From Tolypeutes matacus (taxonomy: Eukaryota; Chordata; Mammalia; Cingulata; Chlamyphoridae), in NCBI GenBank assembly GCA_026826555.1, contig JAKSZT010054568.1:10008085-10072084 (forward strand): 64,000 bases of DNA, in the 5' to 3' direction. Positions within the stretch are counted from its first letter, which is position 1, and each line of letters begins with the position of its first letter. Of this stretch, positions 48,570-61,500 are shown piece after piece. A model generated the notes under the pieces. That model saw only the letters and a program-made list of their open reading frames with translations, searched no databases and was not told the DNA's origin. The translations under genes were made by a program, and so were the position numbers.

Positions 48570-48706
48570 AATTGTATATATTTAAATTTTCCTTTTTCCT
48601 TCTGATATTTTGGGCAAAAGTCATTTCTTAAGGAAATATATTCCTGTGAACTAAGTTGAAGTTTGATTTTTGTAAGGATTTAGAGGAATAGCAGACACGT
48701 TTTTTT

Positions 48707-48816
48707 ATTTTTATTTTTTTATTTTTTAAAATTTTTACTGGGAGGTCCCAGGGATCCAACCCAGGTCCCTCCATATGGGAGAAGGACGTCCAGCCATTTG
48801 AGCCACATCCACCTCC
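48707..48816 (-). mobile_element. tRNA-derived SINE, short type
   Basis: The minus-strand head GGGAGGTGGATGTGGCTCAA is followed by an A-rich tail. Flanks AGCAGACACGTTTTTTAT and AGCAGACAAGTTTTTATC form a slightly diverged duplication. Confidence 0.85.
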
Positions 48817-49261
48817 CAGCAGACAAGTTTTTATCTTTATAGGTAAGTATTATTCAGAAAGAAAGGGTTTTGAAAGGAAGGTAATCCTTCAGAGATACAG
48901 CTTCAATGTCACCATCACCAAATCAGTCATCAATCCTTACACATGGAACTTTTTCAAACTCCCTTAAAAATTCCAGGCTTCCAAACTAACCAGTCCTTCT
49001 ACCTTAGGATCATCCAATTTCCCTTCATATTAGGACTCTTCTCCAGCCCAAATATGCCCCTCAGCACCTTAACCATCTCAAGTTTGCCTCCATTTAGGAC
49101 CACTCCCTTTGGAAAAGTCTATTCTTGGGATATTCACTGGTGGTTCCAAGGTTGTTTGCCAAGTTCATATACCCGTGAACTCCACTCCACAAGCCCACAG
49201 CTTTCTTAAAAACAAACAAAGAACTATCAAGATAACTTTAAAACAAGACACAAACCTACAT
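48817..49261. other. Sequence immediately downstream of the DDX1 3' end
   Basis: No gene or repeat recognised. It should carry the downstream GU-rich cleavage element and termination region of DDX1, which I cannot delimit. Confidence 0.4.
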
Positions 49262-49462
49262 GAAAATATAGTCATCAAATTTATTTGTCATTAGGCTGCC
49301 ATTTTATGAAGAATTCTTAAGACTAGTCTTTCTTGACATGCAAGAGTTAGCATTAATAGCTTAAGTTACTATAAATACTGCTGCTTGGAAGCAGTACAAC
49401 TGTCTTAAGAGTTCTAAGACTACAGACTTTCACTAGGCAAATCTAATTTAGTGTGTCTTAAA
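49262..49462 (-). other. DDX1: DDX1 3' untranslated region
   Basis: About 200 bp between the stop codon and the expected cleavage site. The end is inferred as 15-20 nt past the AATAAA at 49280-49285; the exact cleavage position cannot be read from sequence alone. Confidence 0.75.
49280..49285 (-). terminator. DDX1: DDX1 polyadenylation signal AATAAA
   Basis: Canonical hexamer on the minus strand, about 180 nt downstream of the stop codon. It is the only canonical AATAAA I see in the first few hundred bases after the stop. Confidence 0.8.
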
Positions 49463-49593
49463 TCAGAAGGTTCTAAACAGCTGGTTAGGAAGGTAGCCAA
49501 GATGCAGGAAAGATGTCTGTGCCTCCTTTTCAAGGGCAGCCAATTCTTGAACTGTAGGTGCCAAAATATCCACATGGCCTTTATAATTTCCAC
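49463..49593 (-). CDS. DDX1: DDX1 last coding exon with stop codon
   Basis: The coding part completes a Gly codon and runs [18 protein letters not shown] to LPNQLFRTF, then TGA at 49463-49465 (about residues 699-740). The acceptor is GATACAG after a TG-rich rather than pyrimidine-only tract. The exon continues into the 3'UTR. The C-terminal residues match the conserved DDX1 end, so the gene is not truncated at this side. Confidence 0.96.
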
Positions 49594-52500
49594 CTGTATC
49601 ACACACACAAATTACAAATGTAAATGTAAATGGCATGCTTGACATAACCTGTTGGAAATACTTTGGCTCAATTATTTCTGCTTAAACACTGCTTCTAGAT
49701 GTAATAACGTATTCCTGGGCTAGTTATCACTAAAGCTTTGAGTCTGAAAGTGTTAAACCAATTATTCCAATATTAATAAATGAATAAGCCACACCCACAG
49801 CTGGCCCTAATCTCCCACCCACCTTTTCCTACGCTCCTCTTAGTTAGAAACTATTGGTTTATCCCAAACCTTAAATCTTCTAGAACAAGGCCAGGAGGGC
49901 AGTCCAGGCAAAGAGAAGAGTACACCGGAAGCCCTACCCCACCTGAGTGATGAGAGGCTTCTGATTCTTGGCTTAAAATTACCTAAGAAGTCCATAAACT
50001 GTTCAGCTAGTCTTATGACACCTGGACCTCAAGAAAGGCAGCCAAGCGGCTGCTCTTCATTCACCTGCATATCATGCAACAATCGTGCAAGGCAGGTATG
50101 GACCAAGTGCTCTGAGAGTCACAAGGAAGGACTGAGTAACAAACCAATAATACACACTTAAAATAATGCGATTACATTATTCTCTTCTTAATCTGAAGCT
50201 CAAAAGACACACTCACTTTTAAAATAAAATAAAATAAAATAAAATATACTTAGAAGCTTACCACCAACAGCCCTTTTTTGACCATAGGTAACTTTCCCAT
50301 CAAATTCATCCACTGGTACCTTTATATCTGGCTCAACCTGAGAAATGGTACAGTTCAGGTGTTCTTCTATCTCAGATAGTAACTAAGAAAGGGACAGGAA
50401 ATTAAAGCATTTTCAAATAAAAATTTCACTTTGACAGAATTGCATTTTAACAGCATTAAATAAAACCAAAAAAGCTATAATACTTAGTATATAAATGACT
50501 TCCTAATTTAGCAGTCTCCTTTACCAAAGCTAAGAGGCGTGCTGTGAGTCTTACCCAAAGTCTTACCTGCATCTCGTTGTACCATATGGTACAACCACCA
50601 TCTTCCTTGAGTCTTGTGTTGTAACACCCCTTTCCACGGCTACTGCAGACATGGTACCAAACCTAAATTAAAGAAGGAAAGAATATTCACATTTTATGGA
50701 GATGGAAACATGTTATATCTTTAGTCTAAATTTGTATTTTAAAATTTTCTATCCTCAAGGTATAAGAAAAATAGATTACAGATATGACACCTCATCTAGT
50801 TACTCCTAATCAGGAGAAAATAGGTCTTCTGAAAGACTTCAAGAAAAATTAAAAAAAAAAAAATATATATATATATATATATATTTTTTTTTTTCTAAAA
50901 TGGGTGACAGCTATAGGACGGAATTCTCAGATAAAACAAGGATGAAAAAGTAAATATTGAAGAATGCTATATTAAGGTTAGTACCAAAAATAAAGTGCAA
51001 AATAATAACAACATAATAAAAAAACAACAATAAAGGAAAGAGAACAAAATTAACCATTGGTGAATTTGGGCAATAAGTATGAAAGAATTCTTTATTACTG
51101 CAACTTTCTGTATATGTATAATTATTTTATGCAACTATATATCTTAAGTCTTACTTTATTCTATTACTTGTCCATTCAATGAATATAGAGAAAAAGATGC
51201 CATAAAAAACACATTTATATTCCATATGCAACCAAAGTTAATTTAAATGGAAAAACCAAACTGCTTTTATTTCTAACCTCTAAAATCATAATATACACAG
51301 TGAGTATAACAGAGCAGTGAAGATTACCTTCTCTTTTTCTGCTGCCACCAGGGAAATAGCCAGACCCATTCTGAAAGATTTTAAAAGTCTTTATTAGACT
51401 TTGTTCCTGAAGCATATAAGCTTACAAATGAGAAAATACACACACACACACACACACGCACGCACACAGCAGTACCTTTCAGCTCTTCCTACTCTGCCAA
51501 TTCGATGTACGTAGTTTTGCTTTTCATCAGGCAGGGTGACATTTATAACTGTAAATAAAAACAATTATTTAAAGTAGACTTATTATTATTCTACTATAGA
51601 CTTAATATTATTCTAGCTGTGGAAGAACTCTTAGCATTGATGTAAAGGCAGTGGCCACCAGAGGTTCTGAAGGATGGGAGAGGGAAGAACAGGTATAACA
51701 TGGGACATTTTTGGGACACTGGAATTGTCCTGCATGATATTGCAATGACAGATACAGGCCATTATACATTCTGCCATAACTTACAAAATTGTGCAGAACA
51801 GAGTGTAAACTATAATGTAAACTCTAGTCATGGTTAGTAGCAATGCTTTAATATGTGTTCATCAATTTTAACAAATGTACCACATTAATGAAGGATTTTG
51901 TTAATGTGGGAAAGTATGAGAAGGGGAGGAGGGGTGCATATGGGGATCCCCTACATTTTTTATGTAACATTTATGTAATCTAAAGCTTCTTTAAAAATTA
52001 AAAAAAAAAAAAAAAAAAAAGAAAGGAAAGAAAATATGCTGCTAACTAAACTATGCCGTTCTGCTAAGATACCATTGATTTTAAGATGCCTCCCAGTTTC
52101 AGAGATGTTAAAATATGTGTCTTGAAATTAACGAAATATGGGATTTATTTCTGGCTCAGTTAAAAAATTTCTGTGCATGTATAAACTATACATTCATATA
52201 GTAGTATATGTAAATGACTTAAAATTAATAAACATTGACATATTTTTAAAAAATTAATAGTTGTCATCAGTTTCTACATCCACAAATATTTCACACAGAT
52301 TGCTTTACTTTAGATTCCATAAAACTCAAATTTGCAGGCATAGAAAGTTTCTTTTTACCATAAGGAACACCATGGATATCAATTCCTCTAGCAGCCACAT
52401 CTGTGCAAATCAAGAATCTTACGTCTCCTTTCTACAGAGAACAAAGAGAGAATTTGTTAGTACACATACTGAAAAGTTAGAAAAGCACTGTCCTTCCACT

Positions 52501-55500
52501 AAATGAGACCTCTAATAACTAACATGTCACTATTACACTAGAGACCCAGATACTCAAAATTAAATGAACCAAGTCTTGAATTTAACTTTAAGTCACGATC
52601 TGCTAAGACATGTCATTTAAGGTGAATAACCTGGATTCACATTTGCTTTTCTTTCCTCATATCAAAGACAGTTCTTAAGTCATTGCTAACATTTGACTTT
52701 ACCTTTAGAAATCCTAACTGGTTACTAAAGAGGACAGAATAAAATGTAAAAAACATAAGCATTATCTTATTAAGCAAATTTGGATTACTAGCTATTATAC
52801 CTTGAAGTTATACCTTTCGTGACATAAGACAAAATACGAAAGAAGAGAGAACAGGGAGTGGGCCCCTGGTTGTCACCTAAGAAATGAAAATTAACCATCC
52901 AATGTTATTTGTGCCTCAAAGCGTGGCAAAATTAGAGATTTAGGGGAGGAGAGAAAGGCCGACTGACTTTTGGTCCAGTATTATGCTCAGGGTAGAGTAT
53001 AGTAGCACACATACCAAAATAAGGTCATGAGATGTGTTCTTTTATGCACATTAATTATGCCCAGCATGGAAACATAATCCAAGGTCTCCTCAGCTACACA
53101 TCTCATCTTTTGTTTTATACTGTGGGGTCCAGAGAAAATTATATTTGTCCTCTATTTGTACGCTGTGAATTTAATTTGTAAATACCCTGTGATAAACAGA
53201 TGAGACTGCTTGTGGGTAGAAGCTACTGGCCTTGAGCTCCAAATGGCTCAAGCCCTACCCTCCTATACCAAGGAATATATAACCCATCCACATGCTAAAA
53301 GTACATAAATGGAGAGGTCTACCCCAAACAGTAATAAAATATCTCTAACTGTACAAAACCATATTCAGATACCTGTTTTAAATTAATCTACAAATTATCT
53401 ATAAATAATACAACAAAACTTACGGATAGAAAACTATTCAATGATGCTTCCCCTAAAAATTTCTACCTGAAAGAATTTAACTAGAACTTTCATATATTGA
53501 AAATTCTTATTACAGTGGTATTATGCTGCTAGAAAATGTATAATTTACCACTTGAGTGTCAAAGAGAACTAATCCCTGCCACAAGGAGGATATTTATATT
53601 TCACTTAGGAGGAAATATCTTGACATTTCTGGGACAATTTAAAGTGAAAATAATTGCTTAATTTTAATCTGTCAACTAGAACAGATTAAAACTAGCTATA
53701 ATAATTTCCATCTTACTATTAAGGAAATGAAACCAGCTAAATATCAATACCTTAAATCTTTCCAAGTTTTGCTTTCGCTCATGAGGTTTTCTATCACCAT
53801 GAAGACAAACACATGAGTACTGGTGCCCTTTTTTATCAGGTCCTAGGGAAAAGCACATTAAACATTTACTTGTGAAAAACGTCCCGCCTAAAAGTATGTC
53901 AAAAAGCCAGTGAAAATCAGACTACAGTTTTACACCTCCTAACTCTTTGGAAAGCTATATACCCCACTTGCCAGAAAAACATGGTTAATACAATTTTTAT
54001 CACAGGAGAAACGATATTTAAATGAACTTCATGGAGCATTAAAATCTACTTTTTTTTCTTTTATTAGAGACGTTGTGAGCTTACAGAACAGTCATGTATA
54101 ATGTGCAGAATTCCCATACATCACCCCTCCACCAACACCTTGCTTTGTTGTGGGACTTTTACAGATTATGAAAAAACATCATCAAACTATAACTACTAAC
54201 TATGATCCATAGCTTACTTTTGCTTTATTTTTTCCATACCCCCCCGTTATTAACACCATGTATTAATACTGTACATTTGTTATATAGTTCATGAGAGAAG
54301 GCTCTCATATTTGTACTGTTAACGACAGTCCATCTCCCACCTCAGGGCTCACTGTGTTACACAGTCCCATGCCTTGTACCATCGATCCAAAGTGCACACT
54401 CAGTGACTCTCACTTTCATCACAGAGTTGTGCAGTCATCACCTCTGTAAATATTTTATTGCTTTCCTTAGTCCAAAAGAAAAAAATCTCATACCCTCTGT
54501 AGCAGTTTGGCAGTTTGATATAGTTATGAGTTCCAAAAATAGATATTGGATTATGCTTGTAAACTGGTCTGTTAATCTGGGCAGATTAAGTTATGATTAG
54601 GGCGTTGACTGGGCCACGTCAGTAAGGCATTGAGCCCCAACCCTTGGTGGGTGGGGAATCAAAGATAAAAAGACACGGCAAAGGACTAAGTTGGAGTAGT
54701 TTTGAGTTGGAGTTCTGATGTTGGAGTCTTGAGCTGGAGCCCCGGGACATAAGAGAGCTTGGTCGTAAGGAAGGAGAGAAGGCCCCGGGAAGAGAGAGAA
54801 GCCGTTCGCCTGAGAGTCTGCAGCTGGCCTTGTGGAGAGAGGCAGAGCCTGGAGAGCCTCCTAGTCTACAGCTGACCTTGTAGAGGTAACAGAGGCGCTG
54901 AGCCCGGAGAGAAACGCAGCCCCGGGAAGAGAGGAGCCCAAGAAGCCTGAACCCTGGCAAACGTCGGCAGTTGTCTTGCTCCAATCTGTGGCAACAGACT
55001 TTGGTGAGGGAAGAAACTTATGTTTCATGGCCTGTAACTGTAAGCGTCTACCCCAAATAAATGTCCTTTATAAAAACCAACCGATTTCTGGTATTTTGCA
55101 TCAGCAACCCCTTTAGCTGACTAATACAACCCCTGTTATTGACCCTTAGCATTAATAAAGTACCTTCTCTGACACTGATTCAGAAATATTAAAATATTGC
55201 TGTCAACTGCAGTCCAGAAGTTACAATGTTTTTTTTCCCCATGCATTACCATATTCTTACCACCTTGCGCTAGTGGCATACATCTATCTGTTCTAGTTCA
55301 TAGAGGAACATTCTTGTATTTGCCCTATTAACCACATTCCTCATTGACCTCTGGGTTCACTGTGTTACTCAGTCCCTAGATTATTCTCTAGCTTTCTTTC
55401 AATTGACATTTACATCCCTAGACTACCCCTTTTAGCCTCAATCACATTTATAAACCAGCTGTGTTATGTACACTCACTATAATGCGTTACCATCAACTCT

Positions 55501-58500
55501 ATCCGTTTCTACTTTCACAGTCAGGCTAATTGCAACTTCTACATACATTAAGCATCAGTACCCCTTCTCAGCCCTCATTCTATCTCCTAGTAACCTATAT
55601 GCTAGATTTTAACTCCATTAGTTTATCATTCATATTTAATTCATATTAATAAGACCATACAATATTTCTTCTTTTGTGTCTGGCTTATTTCACTCAGCAT
55701 AATGTCCTCAAGGTTCATCCATATTGTCATATATGAAGCAATTTCATTTCTTCTTACTGCAGCATAGTATATTACGTTGTACGTATATATCACATTTTGT
55801 TTACCCATTCATCAGTTGATGGACACAGGTTGTTTCCATCTCTCAGCTTGTGAATAATGCCGCTATGAACATCGGTGTACAAATGTCTGTTCGCCTCACA
55901 TCTTTCAGTTCTTCTGGATATATTCGTAAGAGAGGGATTGCTGGATCATCTACCATTTCTATATTTAGCTTCCTGTTGAACTGCCAAACTGTCTTCCATA
56001 GAGGCTGCACCATTCTACACTCCCACCAACAGTGAAGGAGAGTTCCTATTTCTCGACATCCTCTCCAGAACTTGTAATTTTTGGTTTTTTAAACAATGGC
56101 TATTCTATAAGGTGTGAGATGATATCTCAGCACAGTTTATCATGATGGAATATCATGCAGCAGTAAGAAGAAATGAAGTCGTGACGCATATGACAACATA
56201 GATGAACCTGAAGGCATTATGTTGAGCAAAGCAAGCCAGACACAAAAGGACAAATGCTATATGATTGCGCTTCTATGAACTAAATATATTATGTAAACTC
56301 ATGGAGCTATATTAGAATATATTAGAATATAGGTCACTAAAAAATAGAATGAGAGTAGAGAATGGAAAGCTGAGGGTTAATCTGTGCAGAATTGGTAAAA
56401 AAAAAAAAAAAAAAAGTTTGTAAATCTTTGGAAATGAATATTAATGGTGAAAGCACACCACAGTGTTTGTAACTAGCAGAGCTATTATATGGGTATGACA
56501 ATGGTTGAAAGGATAAGTCTAAGGTCATGTATATTACTAGAAGGAAAGCTAAAAAATGTAACATTGGACTGTGTTATATACATACAAAGTCAAACTTCAT
56601 GTAAAATATGAATATGGGTGATATTTTATATACAAGCCTTTTTACAAAATATAAATACAAATAAACTAGAGAGATGGAAACAATAGCAGCTATGTACGGC
56701 AAGGGAAGCATAGAGAGAATGAGAGGTGATTAGTTTTTATTTGTTTATTATTATTATTGGAATAATGGGAATACTCTAATAATGACTGAAGTGATGAATG
56801 CACAACTACGTGATTATAACGAACACCACTGATTGTACACTTTGGGTAGATTTATGCATTATTAATATGTATCAACAAAATTGATTTGTTATAAAGAAAA
56901 ATCACATGACCACAGATATTAGGGTATGCTTCTGAACAGTCAATTCTGTTCCACTGGTCTACGTGTTTATCTTTATGCCAGTACCATGCTGTTTTTGGTT
57001 TGTTTGTTTGTTTTTTGAGGAACCAGGGCCAGGGACTGAAACCAGGACCTCGTATTTGGGAAGCTGGCACTCAACCACTGAGCTACAGAGGCTCCCCCAA
57101 GTCAGTTTTTTCATCTTGTTTGTTTGTTTGTTTTTAGGAGATATCCGGGATTGAACCGGGGACCTCGTACATGGGAAGCAGGCGCTCAACCACTTGAACT
57201 CCCCAGTACCAGGTACTCCCCAGTACCATGCTGTTTTTACCACTGTAGCTATGTAGTTATGACTTAAAGTCCGGAAGTGAGAATCCTCCAACTTCCTTCT
57301 TCCTTTTTAAGTGTTTCTGGTTATTTGGGGCCCCTTACTCATCAAAATAAATTTGAGAACTGGCTTTTCCCTTTCTTCAAGACAGGCTGTTGGAATTTTT
57401 ATAAAATTGATTTACTTTTAAAAACATTGTAAAAGTCACCCTTACCAGCCCTGGCAGGAGCAAGAGGCAAAGCATGACAACTAAAGCGCGTTAGTTAGAG
57501 GAAAACAGGAGTACACCAAGCACCTCACCCATCACGCTTAAAACTAAGAATCAAAGCCAGCAAAAGGGGTCATTCTTGGAAGACACCAAATAGGTACTGC
57601 GAAGTTCATGGCCTTGGTAAAAGGCCACACCCCACCAGCCTGCCCTACTCAAGGTATTGGAGGTAACTTAGTGATCTGGTTTCCATGCCCAAATCCGGAG
57701 GGAAAGGTGCTAATACAGAAGCAGGCCTAATGACAGCCACCCTAAAAGAGGACCTCCTCAAGGAGACAAAGTGACAGTTCCAGGTAAGGACAAACAGCCT
57801 CTGGGACCGCACGTGCCCTGCAGGCACCACTGTGATAGCAGGTTCAATAAAGAGACTGAGGAATTCAAGCAAACATAACACATCTTGCAAGGTATCTAGC
57901 CAAAATGACTAATAAAAAGTGGTAACACAGGGGTGGAGATCAGAGCTGACTAGAACTGCAGAGGCCCCGTGCTGAGGTTCCCATGGCACTGTGAATTCAA
58001 GTGGTTTAGGAACGTTTCTCCCACACCCATTCCCCGGTGGAGGCAGGGAGTCCTTTATTCCCCTCTCCTAACCCACGAAACTTCTTATATCTTAAAAATT
58101 ACAAAATTACACTGTGCTGCTTTGGTTTTAGTAATGGTTTGGGAAACTTGTTTTCTAGGCAAAGATAATCAGAATATTTAGAGAAGGAACGTAAATGGAA
58201 CTAAGGAATATGACTACTTGATAAACAACCCTCCAAACCACACCATCAAATCCTTTCAAAAACAACATGCACAGGAAGAAATACAAAACAGTCACCATAA
58301 CTAAAACCAAGTAAGTGTATCTGCCAAACCTTGAAAGAATACGCTATTGAAGTGTTCACTGAAATAAAGTGTTATTACTTCCTTTGAGACTTGTAGATTG
58401 AAATAAAGTGTAATGACCATTAGCTCAAACTTTTAACTTGTTCAAATTTTCTATATTCTTTTGAATTTTCTATCCCCTTGATCTACATCAATTATAAAGA

Positions 58501-61500
58501 GGAATGTGTTAAAGTCTTCCCCCACTATGAAAGAGGATTTGTGTATATTACCTTGTACATGTCATTTTTTACTTAATATGTTTCCAACATTTATTGTATT
58601 TCAAATATAGCAGAATTGAAAAGTTCTAACAATGAGCTACTGTATACCCACCACCAAGATTCTACACTAACATTTCAATACACTCACTTTACCAACATGT
58701 CTATCTACCCATTCCTCTATCTTTCCACCAGCTCTTTATATTATTGATAGATTTCAATGTAAATTACAGATGTTAGTATATAGTTCAACATGTACATCAT
58801 TAACTAAATTTCAGTGTATATTTAGTTTTTCTTCCTTTTGAGGTAAAATTTACATACAAGGAAATGCACAAATCTTAAGCGTACACTAGCTGAGTTTGGA
58901 CAAATGCAAACATCTGTGTAGCCCAAAACCCTATTAAAAGAGAATATTATCCATGGCCTATAGTTACTGTTACAGAAATTCTGTAACATTCTTGCATCAA
59001 TGCCAAAGATGTATTGTGTTAATAACAGGCGGGTATGGAAAAAATACGCCAAATGTACACTACGGACCATAGTCAGTGGTAATAGTCTGATGATATCATC
59101 TCACAATCTGTAACCAATGTTCCACAACGGTGTGGTGTGTTGGTGAACGAGTATTGTATGGGAATTCCACACATGTGCATGATTGTTTTCTAAGTTCACA
59201 ATTTCTGTAATGTTTTTTTTTTTAAAAAAAAGATCATCTATATCAAGATATAGCACAATACCATCATCCCACAAAGTACCCTCATGCTTATGCCCAAACA
59301 CCACTCCCACCTTCCCAGGCGCAAAACCTCCCAAGGTTTTTAATTTTCTTTTCCACCACAGATTAGTTTTGACTGTTCTAGAACTTCATAAAAATGGAAT
59401 GATACAGTATATACTTTTGACTAAGGCTTCTTCACTCAGCATAATGTTTCTGAGATTCTTCCAAGGTTGCTGCATGTTTCATAGTCTGCTCCTTTTTTAC
59501 TGCTGAGTAGTATTCCACTGCATAAATATGCGACAGTTTAGCCATTTTCCTATTAATGGACACTTAGGTTGATTTCAGTTTTGGGGCTATTATAAATAAA
59601 GCCAGGAAGTGGATGTGGCTCAAGCAATTGGGCTCCTGTCTACCATATGGAAGGTCCTGGGTTCGATTCCCAGGGCCTCCTGGTGAAGGCAAGTGGGCCC
59701 GTGCGGAAAGCTGATGCAAAAAGATGATGCAACAAAAAAGAGACACAGAGAAAAAAGACAATGAAAGATACAACAAACCAGGGAGCTGAGGTGGCTCAAG
59801 CGATTGCGTGTCTCTCTCCCACATGGGATTGGTTCCCAGTGTCTCCTAAAGAGAAGACGAGAAGAGGAGACAAGCAGACACAGAAGAACGCACAGCAAAT
59901 GGACACAGAAAGCAGAGAGTGAGCGCAAGCAGTGGAGTGGGGATAAATAATAAAAATAAATCTTTAATAAATAAATAAAGCTGCCAAAAACATTCTTGAC
60001 ACATCTTTTTGTTAATACATGTTTTCATTTATCTTGGGCAAATACTTAGGAGTTGAACTGCTAGCCCATAAGATAGGTAATTTCTAAAAATCTGCAAGAC
60101 CTTTTACTAAAGTGGTTGTGACATTTTGCATTCTTACCAAACATGTATTTTTCCAGTTGCTCCACATCCTCACAAAGTTTTGAGTTGTCTTTTTTATTTA
60201 GCCACTGATAAGTACACAGTGGTATGGCACTGTGACTTTATTTTGCATTTATATATCTGAATGTTAATTTATATATCTGAAGTTACATTACAGGGAGCAC
60301 ATAAGTTAGCATTACCTGATGTGTGTGTATGTGCATGTGCGCATGCATATTTTTTCATTCCTTTTCCTTTAATCTTTTTATGTCCTCAGTATTTAGGTAT
60401 GTTTCTTGTAAACGGCCTATAGCCAGATATTATCTAGTCTAACCATGAAATTTAACAGAAGACTTCAGTCCATTTATATTGACAGTGTTGGGGGCGGATG
60501 TGGCTCAAATGGTTGGGCGTCCATTTGCCATATGGAGAGACCTGGGTTCAATCCCCGGGACCTCCTGGTAAATAAAAAAAAAGCAAGCGGGTGAGCCCCC
60601 AGGCCCCACGAGTAGGTGAGCCCCCCAGGCCCCTCCGAAACCATGCAGCAAGATGATAACGTAACAGGAAAGAGACGCAGGGTAGAGCCAAGACGAGACA
60701 TGCCAAAAAACCAGGAACTGAGGTGGCACAGGTGGTGGAATGCCTCTCTCCCACATCGGAGGTTCCAAGGATCAAAACCCGGTGAAGACAGGAGGAGAAG
60801 AATGAGAAGAGACACAGAGAATTGCCCAGCGAATGGACACAAAACAGCAAAAACGGGGGGGGAGGGAAGGGTGTAAAAATGGATAAAAAGCAAATAAATA
60901 AATTTTAAAAATATATATTGACAGTGTTTACTTATATCCAGAATTTTCCCACACCTATCTTATTTTGTAATGTCCAACCAATTTGCTTTTTGGTATATGT
61001 TTTGTTTTGCTTTGGTTTTACTCTTTTTTTTCATAGCCTTATTATGATGAAAGTTTTTCCCTCATTCCATTTTTCCCCATCTACTGGTTTGGAAGATAAA
61101 CATTCTATTATTTTAGTGATTACCCTTGAAAATTGAACATTAAACTCAAGCAGTAACTTTACTCTTCTCCTGAATGATACAAGGAATTCATCTTCACTAT
61201 AATGAAAACGTACTCCTTGGTTGGAAAAGTATTGGATAAGCACAAATGGAATGTTCCATCACCTTTTTGCATCCTCTGCCTGCATTCTAGACTGTGTCAG
61301 CAAGGAACTAACAATCTATTAAATGAGGAAATAAACATATTCAGTAAAGAAAAATTACCTCCTCCTTGTTGCATAAAATACTGCTCCAGGTTATCACAGT
61401 CGATTTTAGTTCTACAGAAAATGATTGCTTGGTCCATCTTGTGCTCCTTGATTGCCCGGACAGTGTACTCCCCTTTCAGGATTTTAATAGCTTCAGACCA

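Larger units (their letters stand above)
58435..61190 (-). mobile_element. Old LINE-1 sequence, in a DDX1 intron, with three nested insertions
   Basis: Reverse L1 text runs from GTGTTAAAGTCTTCCCCCAC near 58510 to about 61180 (CCATTTATATTGACAGTGTT near 60471). It is interrupted by a younger plus-strand L1 3' end at ~58945-59230 and by composite SINEs at ~59603-59970 and 60490-60913. Confidence 0.75.

Noticed and set aside
1..49261. MYCN or another protein-coding gene in the left part
   Set aside because: No exon with recognisable sequence was found. MYCN exons, with a distinctive acidic and bHLH-zip region, are not present.
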